The position numbers were made by a program, and so were the translations under genes. DNA of 64,000 nt from Georgenia soli (lineage in GTDB: Bacteria > Actinomycetota > Actinomycetes > Actinomycetales > Actinomycetaceae), in the NCBI RefSeq assembly GCF_002563695.1, contig NZ_PDJI01000004.1, forward strand, positions 2,356,001-2,420,000, given 5' to 3'. Below are positions 25,437-36,215 of the stretch, piece after piece; the first letter of the stretch is position 1; each line of letters begins with the position of its first letter. A model generated the notes under the pieces. It did no database searches. It worked only from the letters and a program-made list of their open reading frames with translations, and was not told where the DNA came from.

Positions 25437-26546
25437 TCAGCGGTGCCGGGCCTCGTCCGTGCGGCTCGGGCTGCCGTCGGACGGGAGGGCCACGTCGTCG
25501 ACCGCGTCGAGGTCGGTGGTCTGGCCGCGCGACACGCGCAGCGCCCGCCCGCGCTCGATGTCCTCCTGCGCCTTCTTGGCCTTCTTGTCACTCGCCTTGG
25601 TGTCCCGCGGCGGCAGCTGGACGGTCTCCTCGGCCGGGATGCCCGCCTGCAGCTGGCGGGCCCGCTCGAGCTCGGCGTCGAACTCGGCACCGAACAGCAG
25701 GGCGAGATTCACGATCCACAGCAGCAGCAGGAAGATGATGACGCCGGCCAGCGCGCCGTAGGTCTTGTTGTAGCTGGCGAGGTCCGAGGAGACGTAGAGC
25801 CCGAGGGCGAGCGCCGCGAGACCGGCGATGACGATCGCGATGACCGCCCCGATGCTGATCCAGCGGAACTTGGGCTGCTTCACGTTGGGGGTCACGTAGT
25901 AGAGCAGGGCGATGGCGACCACGACGATGAGCAGCAGCACCGGCCACTTGGCGATGCTCCAGACGGTCTGGCCGACGTCGCTCAGCCCGATGAGGCCGAA
26001 CACCGTCTTGGCGATGGGCCCGGAGACCGCGAGGATGACACCCGCGATCGCCACGAGGATCAGCATCACCAGGGTGAGCAGATACATCACGGGCCGGAGC
26101 TTCCAGATCGGCCGGCCCTCCGCCACCTCGTACATGCGGTTCATGGCCCGCGAGAAGGCGTTGACGTAGTTCGACGCCGTCCACAGCGCCACGAGGAGAC
26201 CGAGCACCAGGCCGATGCCGGGTGCGTCGGTCGACGTGATGTTGTCGATGATCGGGCGCAGCTGCTCCATCGTGTCCTTGGGCACGAACTCCGAGGCTGT
26301 GTCCACGATGGTCTGCGTGGTGTTCCCCTGACCGACGAGGGCGAGGATCGACGCGAGCGCGATGAGTGCGGGGAAGAGCGAGAGCACCGCGTAATAGGTC
26401 AGCGCGGCGGCGAGGTCCATGCAGTCGTCGTCCATGAACTCACGGACGGTCTTGCGCAGCGTGTAGCCCCACGAGGGCTTGCTGATGTCGGTGACCGAGT
26501 CCGGCTTGGCCGGATGCTCGGCGTCCACCGCGTGCTTCTTGCTCAT
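25437..26546 (-). CDS. YihY/BrkB-family inner membrane protein
   Basis: 369 residues from ATG 26546, with AGGAGAAC upstream. The conserved amphipathic start DLAAALTYYAVLSLFPALIAL is followed by about six membrane helices. The family's central motif LVALWTASNYVNAFSRAMNRMY and the last helices (GALAGVIIFLLLLWIVNLALLFGAEFDAELER) are present. The C-terminal ~70 residues are a charged cytoplasmic tail. The family's function is unsettled; it was once thought to be RNase BN. Confidence 0.9.
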   Translation of the reverse strand: MSKKHAVDAEHPAKPDSVTDISKPSWGYTLRKTVREFMDDDCMDLAAALTYYAVLSLFPALIALASILALVGQGNTTQTIVDTASEFVPKDTMEQLRPIIDNITSTDAPGIGLVLGLLVALWTASNYVNAFSRAMNRMYEVAEGRPIWKLRPVMYLLTLVMLILVAIAGVILAVSGPIAKTVFGLIGLSDVGQTVWSIAKWPVLLLIVVVAIALLYYVTPNVKQPKFRWISIGAVIAIVIAGLAALALGLYVSSDLASYNKTYGALAGVIIFLLLLWIVNLALLFGAEFDAELERARQLQAGIPAEETVQLPPRDTKASDKKAKKAQEDIERGRALRVSRGQTTDLDAVDDVALPSDGSPSRTDEARHR

Positions 26547-26724
26547 CGAGGTTCTCCTCCGCGTGTGCTGCGGCACCCCCGGTGCCGTGCGTGCTGCCAG
26601 CGTGATGCCACCAGGTGGGGGCGGCAACCGGAGACCGGGTGAGCGCCGGTGGCCAACCGGGGTGGCCGGGGACGCCGTCCGGCTTCCGGTTGCCGACCGG
26701 CCCCGCGGGCCTGAACCTTTGCCG

Positions 26725-28089
26725 ATGACCACTGACGCACCGGCGGAGCGACGCTCGCGCCTGAAGAAGGGCATCACCCCCGCCCTGCTGTTCCTGTTCA
26801 TCCTCGGGGACGTCCTCGGGGCCGGGGTCTACGCCCTCGTGGGCGTGCTGGCCGAGGAAGCCGGCGGCATGATGTGGGCGCCGCTGCTGGTCGCCATGGC
26901 GATGGCGCTGCTCACGGCGTCGAGCTACGCCGAGCTCGTCACCAAGTACCCCAAGGCGGGCGGTGCCGCCGTCTTCGCGCGCCGCGCGTTCGGCCGCCCG
27001 GTCATCTCCTTCCTCGTCGGCTTCTCCATGCTCGCCGCCGGCGTTACCAGCGCGGCGGGGCTCGCGATCGCCTTCTCCGGCGACTACCTCGCCACCTTCG
27101 TCGACGTCCCCACGGCCGTGGCCGCGCCGATCTTCCTCGTCCTTCTCGCACTGCTCAACGCCCGGGGCATCAAGGAGTCGGTGCGCTCCAACGTGGTCAT
27201 GACGGTCATCGAGGTGTCCGGGCTGGTGCTGGTCATCGTCCTCGGAGCGGTCGCCGTCGGCCGCGGGCAGGCCGACCCCGGCCGGCTCACCGAGCTCCCC
27301 GAAGGCGTGGGCCTGGGCGCGGCCGTCCTCGGCGGCGCCCTCATCGCCTTCTACTCGTTCGTCGGCTTCGAGGTCTCGGCCAACGTCGCCGAGGAGGTCC
27401 ACCACGTCAACCGCGTGTACCCGCGCGCCCTGTTCGGCGCGCTCGCGGTGGCCGGTGCGGTCTACGTGCTCATCGCCGTGGTCTCCGCCCTGGTCATCGC
27501 ACCCGCCGAGCTCAGCGGCTCCACGAGCCCCCTGCTCGACGTCGTCGGGGCCACCGGGATCGGCCTGCCCGACTGGGCGTTCAGCGCCATCGCCCTCGTC
27601 GCCGTCGCGAACGGGGCGCTGCTCACGATGATCATGTCCAGCCGCATGGCGTACGGCATGGCCGACGAGGGGCTGCTGCCCCGCCCCCTCACCCGGGTCC
27701 TGCCGAACCGGCGCACGCCGTGGCTCGCCATCGTCCTCACCACCCTGCTGGCGGTGGGGCTGACCCTGGTCGGTGACCTGGCGATGCTCGCCGAGACCGT
27801 CGTGCTGCTGCTGCTCTTCGTCTTCCTGAGCACGAACGTCGCGGTGCTCGTGCTGCGCAAGGACCGCGTGGCGCACGAGCACTACCGCACCCCGGTTGCC
27901 CTGCCCGTGCTCGCCGTCGTCTCGTGCCTGGTGCTGCTCACCCAGCAGTCGCTGCAGGTGTGGGCGTACGGGCTCGGGATGCTGGCACTGGGCGTGGTGC
28001 TGCACCTGTTCACCCGGCGCACCGCGCACGCGCGGGCGGTGCGGGCGGAGCACGAGCAGGAGCGTGCGGCCGCCCCCGCGGTCAGGTAG
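26725..28089 (+). CDS. amino acid permease, APC superfamily
   Basis: 454 residues from ATG 26725. No ribosome site precedes it, so the transcript may be nearly leaderless. About twelve hydrophobic helices are visible. The first has the APC fingerprint LLFLFILGDVLGAGVYALVG, and helix 6-8 contains FYSFVGFEVSANVAEEVHHVNRVYPRA, matching the conserved region between helices 6 and 7. The substrate is likely an amino acid or polyamine; the exact one is not predictable. Confidence 0.88.
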   Translation: MTTDAPAERRSRLKKGITPALLFLFILGDVLGAGVYALVGVLAEEAGGMMWAPLLVAMAMALLTASSYAELVTKYPKAGGAAVFARRAFGRPVISFLVGFSMLAAGVTSAAGLAIAFSGDYLATFVDVPTAVAAPIFLVLLALLNARGIKESVRSNVVMTVIEVSGLVLVIVLGAVAVGRGQADPGRLTELPEGVGLGAAVLGGALIAFYSFVGFEVSANVAEEVHHVNRVYPRALFGALAVAGAVYVLIAVVSALVIAPAELSGSTSPLLDVVGATGIGLPDWAFSAIALVAVANGALLTMIMSSRMAYGMADEGLLPRPLTRVLPNRRTPWLAIVLTTLLAVGLTLVGDLAMLAETVVLLLLFVFLSTNVAVLVLRKDRVAHEHYRTPVALPVLAVVSCLVLLTQQSLQVWAYGLGMLALGVVLHLFTRRTAHARAVRAEHEQERAAAPAVR

Positions 28090-28204
28090 GGCTCGAGCGC
28101 CGTCTCGCCGGTCAGGTCTTCCTCGGGCGTCGTCTCGCTGGCGGACGGCGCCGCGGCGCGGGATCGTTGACCCGTCCGGTCGACGCCGACGAGAGGTGAC
28201 GAGG

Positions 28205-28984
28205 ATGGCCGTCCTTCAGGGTGCGGCGGCGGTGGCCGCCGCGGCCGGCGGTGTGCTGCTGGGCGGCGTGGCCGTGGCGATCGGGGTGGTGCGCGGCGCC
28301 AAGCCGCTGCACCCGCGCGGCTCGGTGGTGAGGGCGTCGATCAACCTGCACTCCCGCCCGGCGGAGCTCGGGATGCCGCTCGGCGTGCCGGGGCGCCGCG
28401 AGGCGACGGTGCGGTTCTCGCGGGCGATCGGGCTGCCCGAGTCGTTCCCGGACATCCAGGGCCTGGCGATGCGGGTGCACGACGAGACCGGCCCCATCGA
28501 CGTCCTGCTCGCCTCGACCGGCCGCGGCAGGTGGAGCCGGTGGGTGCTGACCTTCCGCCGTCGTCCCGAGGACGGGGCGTTCACGAGCCTGATGCCGTTC
28601 AAGGGACCGCGCGGGCCGGTGTTGCTGGGGGCGGAGCCGTCCGACGACCCGCGCATCTTCGTGCTCGAGTGGGCGAGGCCGGGCGGGCCGTGGCGCACCT
28701 TCGCCACGCTGGAGTGCGAACGTCCCCCGGCCGACGCGCACGACGAGGCCATCCGCTTCCGGCCGCTGTCGAACGCGCCGCGCGGCCTCAGCGCCTACAC
28801 CTGGACGGAGCAGCTGCGCCGCTACGGCTACCGCTGGGCGGCGGCCGTCTCGCCGGCCCTGCCGAGGAGCGCCACGAGGAAGTCGGAGCCCTGGCCGAGC
28901 GGGCGCAGGTCCCAGCTCGAGAGCAGCACCTCCGGCTCGAGCCCGGAGGCCGCGGCGTCGGCCAGGAACTCCTCGAAGTCGTAG
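28205..28984 (+). CDS. catalase-fold protein (often called phosphodiesterase), C-terminus extended
   Basis: 259 residues from ATG 28205. A hydrophobic N-terminal helix (residues ~5-27) is followed by a domain whose strands (ATVRFSRAIGLPESFPDIQGLAMRV and the LMPFKGPRGPVLLGAE region) match actinobacterial catalase-like proteins that lack haem ligands. These are commonly labelled phosphodiesterase, without proof. The match ends near residue 218 (YRWAA). The last ~40 residues are antisense to the methyltransferase on the other strand and read as noise, so the original stop seems lost. Confidence 0.7.
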   Translation: MAVLQGAAAVAAAAGGVLLGGVAVAIGVVRGAKPLHPRGSVVRASINLHSRPAELGMPLGVPGRREATVRFSRAIGLPESFPDIQGLAMRVHDETGPIDVLLASTGRGRWSRWVLTFRRRPEDGAFTSLMPFKGPRGPVLLGAEPSDDPRIFVLEWARPGGPWRTFATLECERPPADAHDEAIRFRPLSNAPRGLSAYTWTEQLRRYGYRWAAAVSPALPRSATRKSEPWPSGRRSQLESSTSGSSPEAAASARNSSKS

Positions 28985-29457
28985 CCGCGCCCGGCACCGA
29001 AGCCCACCGCCGCCCGCCCGCCCGCGCGCAGGTGGAGTGCGAAGCGCCGCAGGACCTCGCGCCGGGTGCTGGGCGCGAGGAAGGTCATGACGTTGCCCGC
29101 GCAGACGATCGCGTCGAACCCGTCGGCGACGCCCCGGGCCGGCAGGTCGAGCTCGGCCAGGTCGCCCACCAGCCAGGTGGGTCCCGGGTGGTCCTCCTCG
29201 GCGGCGGCGATCAGGACCGGGTCGACGTCGACGCCGACCACCTCGTGGCCCGCCGCGGCCAGTGCGGAGCCCACCCGGCCGGGGCCGCAGCCGGCGTCGA
29301 GGATCCGCGCCTCGCGGGGCACCATCGCGTCGACCAGGCGCGCCTCGCCCGCGAGGTCCGCCCCGGAGGCCGCCATGGTGCGGAACCGCTCGACGTACCA
29401 CCGGGAGTGGTCGGGGTTCGCCTCGGTGATGCGCTGCCAGCCGCTCGGCTCCTGCAC
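28828..29457 (-). CDS. class I SAM-dependent methyltransferase
   Basis: 209 residues from GTG 29457, which has a strong AAGGAGGAAGA site. Motif I is ILDAGCGPGRVGSALAAAG, followed by GVDVDP and WLVGDLAEL and the motif IVCAGNVMTFL. It is about the size of the methyltransferase at 6593-7210 and shares its arrangement, including the closing strands. Substrate unknown. Its 3' 157 bases overlap the plus-strand gene ending at 28984. Confidence 0.8.
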   Translation of the reverse strand: MQEPSGWQRITEANPDHSRWYVERFRTMAASGADLAGEARLVDAMVPREARILDAGCGPGRVGSALAAAGHEVVGVDVDPVLIAAAEEDHPGPTWLVGDLAELDLPARGVADGFDAIVCAGNVMTFLAPSTRREVLRRFALHLRAGGRAAVGFGAGRGYDFEEFLADAAASGLEPEVLLSSWDLRPLGQGSDFLVALLGRAGETAAAQR

Positions 29458-29500
29458 TCTTCCTCCTTCTTCGACGGTGCTCGGGGCACCTCTTCGCGGT

Positions 29501-29533
29501 CGCCGGCCGCTCGCCGGCCGCTCGCCGGCCGCT
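29501..29533. repeat. 11-bp tandem repeat, three copies
   Basis: CGCCGGCCGCT occurs three times in a row (29501-29511, 29512-29522, 29523-29533), followed by a degenerate fourth. It lies between the methyltransferase start and the stop of the NTF2-like gene, in the promoter or leader of the former. Confidence 0.85.
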
Positions 29534-29561
29534 CACCGGCCGGTGACCGGGCTTCCACCGC

Positions 29562-29933
29562 TCACCGTCCGCTGACCGCGCTCCGGCCGTTCTGGACCGC
29601 GTAGTAGATCGTCTGGGCGATGATCCGCCCGTCACGGACGACGAACGAGTCGACACCGTTGCGCACCCGCACCTGCGGCGAGCGTCCGCTCCACCTCAGC
29701 ATCCCGAACTCGCCCTCGACGAGGAGCTCCTCGTACCGGAACGCCCCGTGGCCGAGGTAGGACGAGAGCGCCTCCGCGCGGTGCCGCACCGCCTCCAGCC
29801 CGCGGCTCGCTCCCTCTCCCCAGGAGAGCACGACGACGTCGGGGTCGTAGTTCTCCTCCAGATCAGCGTCCAGCTCGCCCTCCTCACGGTGGGCCAGGTG
29901 GGACTCGAGCACCTCTCGGGTGGACCGCGTCAC
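29562..29933 (-). CDS. NTF2/SnoaL-like protein
   Basis: 123 residues from GTG 29933, preceded by GGAGG. It has a helical start (REVLESHLAHREEGELDADL), then the cone-shaped beta core typical of SnoaL-like folds (YDPDVVVLSWGEG, LLVEGEFGMLRWSG, VDSFVVRDGRIIAQTIYY). The family is functionally diverse (cyclases, isomerases, stress proteins). The pocket residues do not allow a call. It lies 44 bases downstream of the HAD hydrolase gene and may share its transcript. Confidence 0.8.
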   Translation of the reverse strand: MTRSTREVLESHLAHREEGELDADLEENYDPDVVVLSWGEGASRGLEAVRHRAEALSSYLGHGAFRYEELLVEGEFGMLRWSGRSPQVRVRNGVDSFVVRDGRIIAQTIYYAVQNGRSAVSGR

Positions 29934-29977
29934 GATGCCTCCGTTCGTCGTTCCCCACGGTAGGCGGGTGGGTACCG

Positions 29978-30889
29978 TCAGAGCGACCGGTCGGCGGCGA
30001 GCCAGCCGGGCAGGTCGGCGACGCTGTCCAGCACGACGTCCGGCCTGGCGGGCGAGTGCTCCAGCACCTCGGGCAGGAACTTGCCGGTCCGGACCAGGAC
30101 ACCGGTGAGGCCGTGCTCCTGGGCGGCGAGGACGTCGGAGTGGAGGTCGTCCCCGACCATCACGGCCTCGTCAGCACCGGCACCGACCGCCTGGAGCGCT
30201 GCGGCGAACAGCCCCCGTGCCGGCTTGCCGACCACCTCCGCCTCGACGCCCGCCGCGGCCTCCAGCGCCACGACGAACGCGCCCGCGTCCAGCTGGAGCC
30301 CGGCGTCGGTGCGCCAGTACATCGTGCGGTGCATCGCGACCAGGGCGGCGCCCGACCGCAGGGCCGCGAAGGCGCGGTTGAGAGCGGCGTAGTCGAGCTC
30401 GGGGCCGCCGCCGCCCACCAGGACGACGTCGACGTCGCTCTCATCGGGCCGGACCAGCGTCACGCCCGCGAGGTCTGCCGCCACGTCCCCGCTGCTCAGC
30501 AGCAGACACCGGGCGCCGGGGTGGTGCTCCGCAAGGTAGGCGGCCGTGGCGATCGGGGCCGTGACGATCTGCTCGTCCCCGACGGCGAAGCCGGCCTCCC
30601 GCAACGCCTCGCCGATGCCGGCGCGCGTCCGGGAGGTCGTGTTGGTGACGAGCGCTACCCGGAGCCCCGCGCAGTGCAGCGCCTCGAACGCCTCGACGGC
30701 GCCCGGCACCGCCTTCCAGGAGACGGTGAGGACGCCGTCGATGTCGAGCAGCACCGCGCGCAGGTCCCGCCGGTCCGTCCCGCCGCCGTGCCGGTCCGTC
30801 TTGCCGCCGCGCCGGTCGGTCCCGCCGCCGCGCCGCCCGCCCGCCCATCCGGCGGCCGCCTCACGAGGGGCGTCCTGAGGCTCGGGCAT
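29978..30889 (-). CDS. HAD-IIA (NagD-like) hydrolase
   Basis: 303 residues. I use ATG 30889 because GGAGG lies 5 bases before it; ATG 30901 overlaps that site. Motif I is LLDIDGVLTVSW, motif II is VTNTTSRTR, and the last is VMVGDDLHSDVLAAQEHGLTG, with the C2-type cap between them. The family dephosphorylates small phosphorylated metabolites (UMP, 4-nitrophenyl phosphate, phosphoglycolate). The N-terminus (residues ~15-43) is a Gly/Arg/Thr/Asp-rich repeat tail produced by a GC-rich DNA repeat. The J-domain gene ends 15 bases upstream, suggesting an operon. Confidence 0.85.
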   Translation of the reverse strand: MPEPQDAPREAAAGWAGGRRGGGTDRRGGKTDRHGGGTDRRDLRAVLLDIDGVLTVSWKAVPGAVEAFEALHCAGLRVALVTNTTSRTRAGIGEALREAGFAVGDEQIVTAPIATAAYLAEHHPGARCLLLSSGDVAADLAGVTLVRPDESDVDVVLVGGGGPELDYAALNRAFAALRSGAALVAMHRTMYWRTDAGLQLDAGAFVVALEAAAGVEAEVVGKPARGLFAAALQAVGAGADEAVMVGDDLHSDVLAAQEHGLTGVLVRTGKFLPEVLEHSPARPDVVLDSVADLPGWLAADRSL

Positions 30890-30904
30890 GGCGTCCTCCA
30901 CGGG

Positions 30905-31894
30905 TCAGACGAAGCGGATGTACTCCTGCAGCCGGGCGCGGAGCTCGAAGAACGCGGCGTCCGGCAGCCGGCCGGTGCCGGGCAGGCCGACGGTCAGCAG
31001 GAAGCTCAGCGAGCTGCGCCGGACGGCGAGCCGAGCGGGCCGGCGCCCGCGTCCCCGGCGCAGCAGGACGACGTCCTCCTCGAGCGCGCCGTCGGGGAGC
31101 ACGACCACCAGGGCCGTGACCGCCGCGCCCCACGACCTGGCGATCCGCGCCCGGCGGGCGAGGGACCGCAGCGGCTGCGCGCCCGGCGGGAGCGCGTCGC
31201 TCACGAGGTCGCCGCCGCGGGGGCGGGCCGGGGCGCCCCAGTCCTCCGACTGCAGGACGAACAGCCCGGTCGGTCCGAGGACGACGTGGTCGAGCTTGGC
31301 CGACTCGGACGGCCCCAGACCGGCGTCCCGGGTCCACGCCTCGCTGTCGCGGGCCGTCGCGACGTCGTGCCAGACGGCGAAGGCCGGTCCCAGGCTGCTC
31401 ACGATCCGCGCGGTCGCCTCCTCGGCGAGCGCGTCGGCGAGGGCGTGCCGGACCTCCAGGGGCGCGCGTCGGAGCAGATCCTCCTGGTACGGGTCGTCGA
31501 GCTCGACGCCGCGGCCCGCCCACTCCCGGATGAGGGTGAGGTAGCGCTGGCGCGACGCCCCGCCGGGGTGCCCGTACGAGCGGGCGGCGGACGGCGGACG
31601 GGCGCTGCCCCGGCCCATCCCGGTGGTCCAGACCCGTGTGCCCTCGTCCTGCGCCTGCGGGGAGCGTGCCGACCGCGGGGCGCCGGCGGCCGTGCGGTCG
31701 TACTCCGCACGGAGCGCCGGGGTGCCGATGAGCTCCCAGGCCACCTGCACGGCGTGGAAGGCGGCGGGGTCGCCGCCGAGGTCGGGATGTGTCTCGCGCT
31801 GCCGGCGCCGGTAGGCGCGGCGCAGCTCCTCGGCGGACGCGTGTCGGTCCACACCGAGGACGTCGTAGGGCGTGCCGGGCGCGGTGTCGGTCAT
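30905..31894 (-). CDS. J-domain protein with NERD-like C-terminal domain
   Basis: 329 residues from ATG 31894 (MTDTAPGTPYDVLGV). A J domain fills residues ~9-67 with the HPD tripeptide at 36-38, so it should stimulate a DnaK partner. A Pro/Arg-rich linker follows. Residues ~155-300 resemble the NERD nuclease-related domain (LDHVVLGPTGLFVLQSEDWG at 201-220). In typical NERD proteins this strand carries a conserved Glu/Lys pair; here it reads VLQSEDW, so nuclease activity is doubtful. Neither glycine/phenylalanine nor zinc-finger regions of DnaJ are present. Confidence 0.75.
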   Translation of the reverse strand: MTDTAPGTPYDVLGVDRHASAEELRRAYRRRQRETHPDLGGDPAAFHAVQVAWELIGTPALRAEYDRTAAGAPRSARSPQAQDEGTRVWTTGMGRGSARPPSAARSYGHPGGASRQRYLTLIREWAGRGVELDDPYQEDLLRRAPLEVRHALADALAEEATARIVSSLGPAFAVWHDVATARDSEAWTRDAGLGPSESAKLDHVVLGPTGLFVLQSEDWGAPARPRGGDLVSDALPPGAQPLRSLARRARIARSWGAAVTALVVVLPDGALEEDVVLLRRGRGRRPARLAVRRSSLSFLLTVGLPGTGRLPDAAFFELRARLQEYIRFV

Positions 31895-32090
31895 GGAGGT
31901 GTGTGGGGTGTGCACAGCGGGTTTCACGGTACAGCCCTGACCTGGGAGTTTCCTCGATCTCTGCGGGGCGCCCCGCGGGTCCGAAGTTTCGGCTCGCCTC
32001 GCGAGGTCCGCCACGATCCCCGATGCTGGAGGGGACAGACCGGACGGATCCCCGTCCCTCGCTCGCACGACGAGAAGGAGGAGCTCTGGC

Positions 32091-32663
32091 ATGACCACGA
32101 AGGTTCACAAGACGGTTCAGGTCGACGTCCCGATCACCACGGTCTACAACCAGTGGACACAGTTCGAAGACTTCCCCCACTTCATGGGTGGGGTCGAGAA
32201 GGTGACCCAGCTGACGGACGCGAGCCTGGAGTGGGTCGCGCAGATCGCCGGCGTCAAGCGCACCTGGAAGGCGAGGATCGTCGAGCAGGTGCCCGACACC
32301 CGGGTCGCCTGGGCGGCGTCGGAGGGTGCGACGAACGCCGGCACGGTCGAGTTCCGCGACCTCGGCGACGGCCGCACCGAGGTGTCCCTGACGCTGGAGT
32401 TCGAGCCGGAGGGCGTGGTCGAGAAGGCCGGTGACACCCTCGGGATCGTCGAGCGTCAGGCGGAGTCCGACCTGAAGAAGTTCAAGGAGTTCATCGAGGA
32501 CGAGGGGTACGCGACGGGCGCCTGGCGCGGGACCATCGGCGCCGGCGGGTCTGCCGGCACCGGCGGCACCATGGGTGCGGGCGGCTCGGTCGGGACCACC
32601 GGTGTCGGCGGGACCGGCACCACGGGCCTCGGCGGCACGACCGGCACCACCGGCGGTATCTGA
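32091..32663 (+). CDS. SRPBCC-family (cyclase/dehydrase-like) protein with Gly/Thr-rich tail
   Basis: 190 residues from ATG with a strong AAGGAGGA site. Residues 1-145 form a START/SRPBCC-type fold: VQVDVPITTVYNQWTQFEDFPHFM, WEARI-like strand WKARIVEQVPDTRVAW, then a long C-terminal helix (QAESDLKKFKEFIEDEG). Such proteins bind hydrophobic ligands; this subgroup is often stress-associated in actinobacteria. The last 45 residues are a repetitive Gly/Thr/Ala-rich tail, probably disordered. It is followed by a strong hairpin. Confidence 0.85.
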   Translation: MTTKVHKTVQVDVPITTVYNQWTQFEDFPHFMGGVEKVTQLTDASLEWVAQIAGVKRTWKARIVEQVPDTRVAWAASEGATNAGTVEFRDLGDGRTEVSLTLEFEPEGVVEKAGDTLGIVERQAESDLKKFKEFIEDEGYATGAWRGTIGAGGSAGTGGTMGAGGSVGTTGVGGTGTTGLGGTTGTTGGI

Positions 32664-32700
32664 GCGGTCCCAGGAGACCCCCAGGTCTTCGGACGAGCAC

Positions 32701-32728
32701 GAGGGCAGGCGCTGAGGCGCCTGCCCTC
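32701..32728. terminator. perfect GC hairpin between convergent genes
   Basis: GAGGGCAGGCGC (32701-32712) pairs perfectly with GCGCCTGCCCTC (32717-32728) around a TGAG tetraloop, between the SRPBCC stop (32663) and the YyaL-like stop (32778). It could act as a bidirectional terminator; no long U-run follows. Confidence 0.7.
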
Positions 32729-32777
32729 CTCGCTGTGCAGGACCGGGCCGTGCGGCACGCTGTGCAGAAGGTGCGGC

Positions 32778-34772
<1,995 letters not shown>

Positions 34773-34845
34773 CTCCACACGGTAGAACGCCCGGCAAGGT
34801 CCGTCATCCGGGCAGCGTGCCGACTTACGGGCACGGCCCGCGCGC

Positions 34846-35454
34846 CTACCCGACCAGCCACCGGAGCAGGGGCACGCCGGGCCGGTCGTTCTGGCTCGCT
34901 CCGCCATCGTCCTCCGACGGTGCGTCCACGGCGGTATGCGTCTCGGTCGGGCTGGTGCTCGCCGTCGGACCGGGACTCCGCGTCGGCGACCGGTCACCAG
35001 CCGCCGGGGAGCCGGGCGCCTCAGGCTGGGCCCTGCCAGCCCTGGCCTCCGGCGGTGAGGCGGAAGGGTCGGCACCACCGGATGGCGCAGGGCTCTGCGA
35101 GCCCTCCTCGGGGAGCCGCGCGGGGGGCGGGGTGACTGCAGCGGCGGCGCGATCGGGCTCCTCGGTCCCGGACTGTGCCGGAGGAGGCTCCCCGGCCGCC
35201 GGACCGAGTTCCGCGGAGGCCGGCGTGGACGTCGTCGGCGCGGCCGGCGGTGTCGTCGCCTGCCGGTCGGCCTCCGGCGCGTCGCGTGGCCCGTCGACGT
35301 GTTCCGGCGGGGCATCCGCCGGAGCCGCGCCGTCGGCCCAGGGCACCGGCACGACGCCGGACGAGACGGACGCAGCGAGGCTCAGACCGGCCACCAGGCC
35401 CACCGCCACGGAGGAGGCCTCCCGACGTCCGAAGGCGGGACCACGCGCACGCAT
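34846..35454 (-). CDS. secreted or anchored Pro/Ala-rich low-complexity protein
   Basis: 202 residues from ATG 35454. A basic start is followed by one hydrophobic segment ([22 protein letters not shown]) that could be a signal peptide or membrane anchor. Then comes ~150 residues of Pro, Ala, Ser, Glu and Thr, probably disordered. No domain is seen. A real exported linker-like protein is plausible. Low complexity in GC-rich DNA also arises by chance, so confidence is limited. Confidence 0.45.
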   Translation of the reverse strand: MRARGPAFGRREASSVAVGLVAGLSLAASVSSGVVPVPWADGAAPADAPPEHVDGPRDAPEADRQATTPPAAPTTSTPASAELGPAAGEPPPAQSGTEEPDRAAAAVTPPPARLPEEGSQSPAPSGGADPSASPPEARAGRAQPEAPGSPAAGDRSPTRSPGPTASTSPTETHTAVDAPSEDDGGASQNDRPGVPLLRWLVG

Positions 35455-35624
35455 GTCGGTCCGCCCTCTCTGCCTCGCGCCCCCCGGGCGGGAGGTAGCT
35501 CCGTCCCCCGGCTCTCGCCTGGTGCCTCACCCGGCAGGCTAACCCGGCGGCGAGCGTCCGCAACCGAGAGCCGTTGCGCAAGGTCCGGCACCACACGGGC
35601 AGGGAGGCAGGGCACACTCGTGCG

Positions 35625-36212
35625 ATGGGACGGACGAAGGGGCGGGCGGACGGGCAGGCCACCGCGCCGCGGCCGAGCCGGGAGGAACTTGAGGCCTGCG
35701 TCGGTCGCGGCATCCCCCCGGTGATTGCGCCGGGGCTGCGGATCCTCATGTGCGGGATCAACCCCGGCCTGTACTCGGCGTGGACGGGGCACCACTTCGC
35801 CCGACCGGGCAACCGGTTCTGGCCGGCGCTGCACAGGTCGGGGCTGACCCCGCGGCTCCTCGCTCCCGCCGAGCAGGGCGAGCTGCTGGAGCACGGCCTG
35901 GGGATCACGAACGTCGTCAACCGGGCCACCGCGACGGCCGCCGAGCTGAGCATCACTGAGCTGCGGGAGGGCGGCGAGCGGCTGGCGGAGGAGGTCCGGA
36001 CGTACGCGCCGGCGTGGCTGGCGGTCCTGGGGATCACCGCCTACCGGGCCGCCTTCGCGGAGCCGAGGGCCGCCCTCGGCCCGCAGGAACGCACGCTCGG
36101 GTCCACCCGCGTCTGGGTGCTGCCCAACCCGAGCGGGCTCAACGCGCACTTCCAGCTGCCCGAGCTCGCCGAGAAGTTCGGTGAGCTGCGCGCCGCGGCG
36201 GCGCGGGACTGA
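35625..36212 (+). CDS. mug: G/U mismatch-specific uracil-DNA glycosylase (Mug/TDG family)
   Basis: 195 residues; I use ATG 35625 (MGRTKGR) because the longer frame adds an atypical start. The catalytic loop GINPGLYSAWTGHHFARPGNRF (from residue 44) carries Asn46 of the G-I-N-P motif. The minor-groove loop near the C-terminus reads LPNPSGLNAH. The family flips and excises uracil or thymine mispaired with guanine. Its stop is only 3 bases from that of the P450 gene on the other strand, so the transcripts converge tightly. Confidence 0.9.
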   Translation: MGRTKGRADGQATAPRPSREELEACVGRGIPPVIAPGLRILMCGINPGLYSAWTGHHFARPGNRFWPALHRSGLTPRLLAPAEQGELLEHGLGITNVVNRATATAAELSITELREGGERLAEEVRTYAPAWLAVLGITAYRAAFAEPRAALGPQERTLGSTRVWVLPNPSGLNAHFQLPELAEKFGELRAAAARD

Positions 36213-36215
36213 GGC

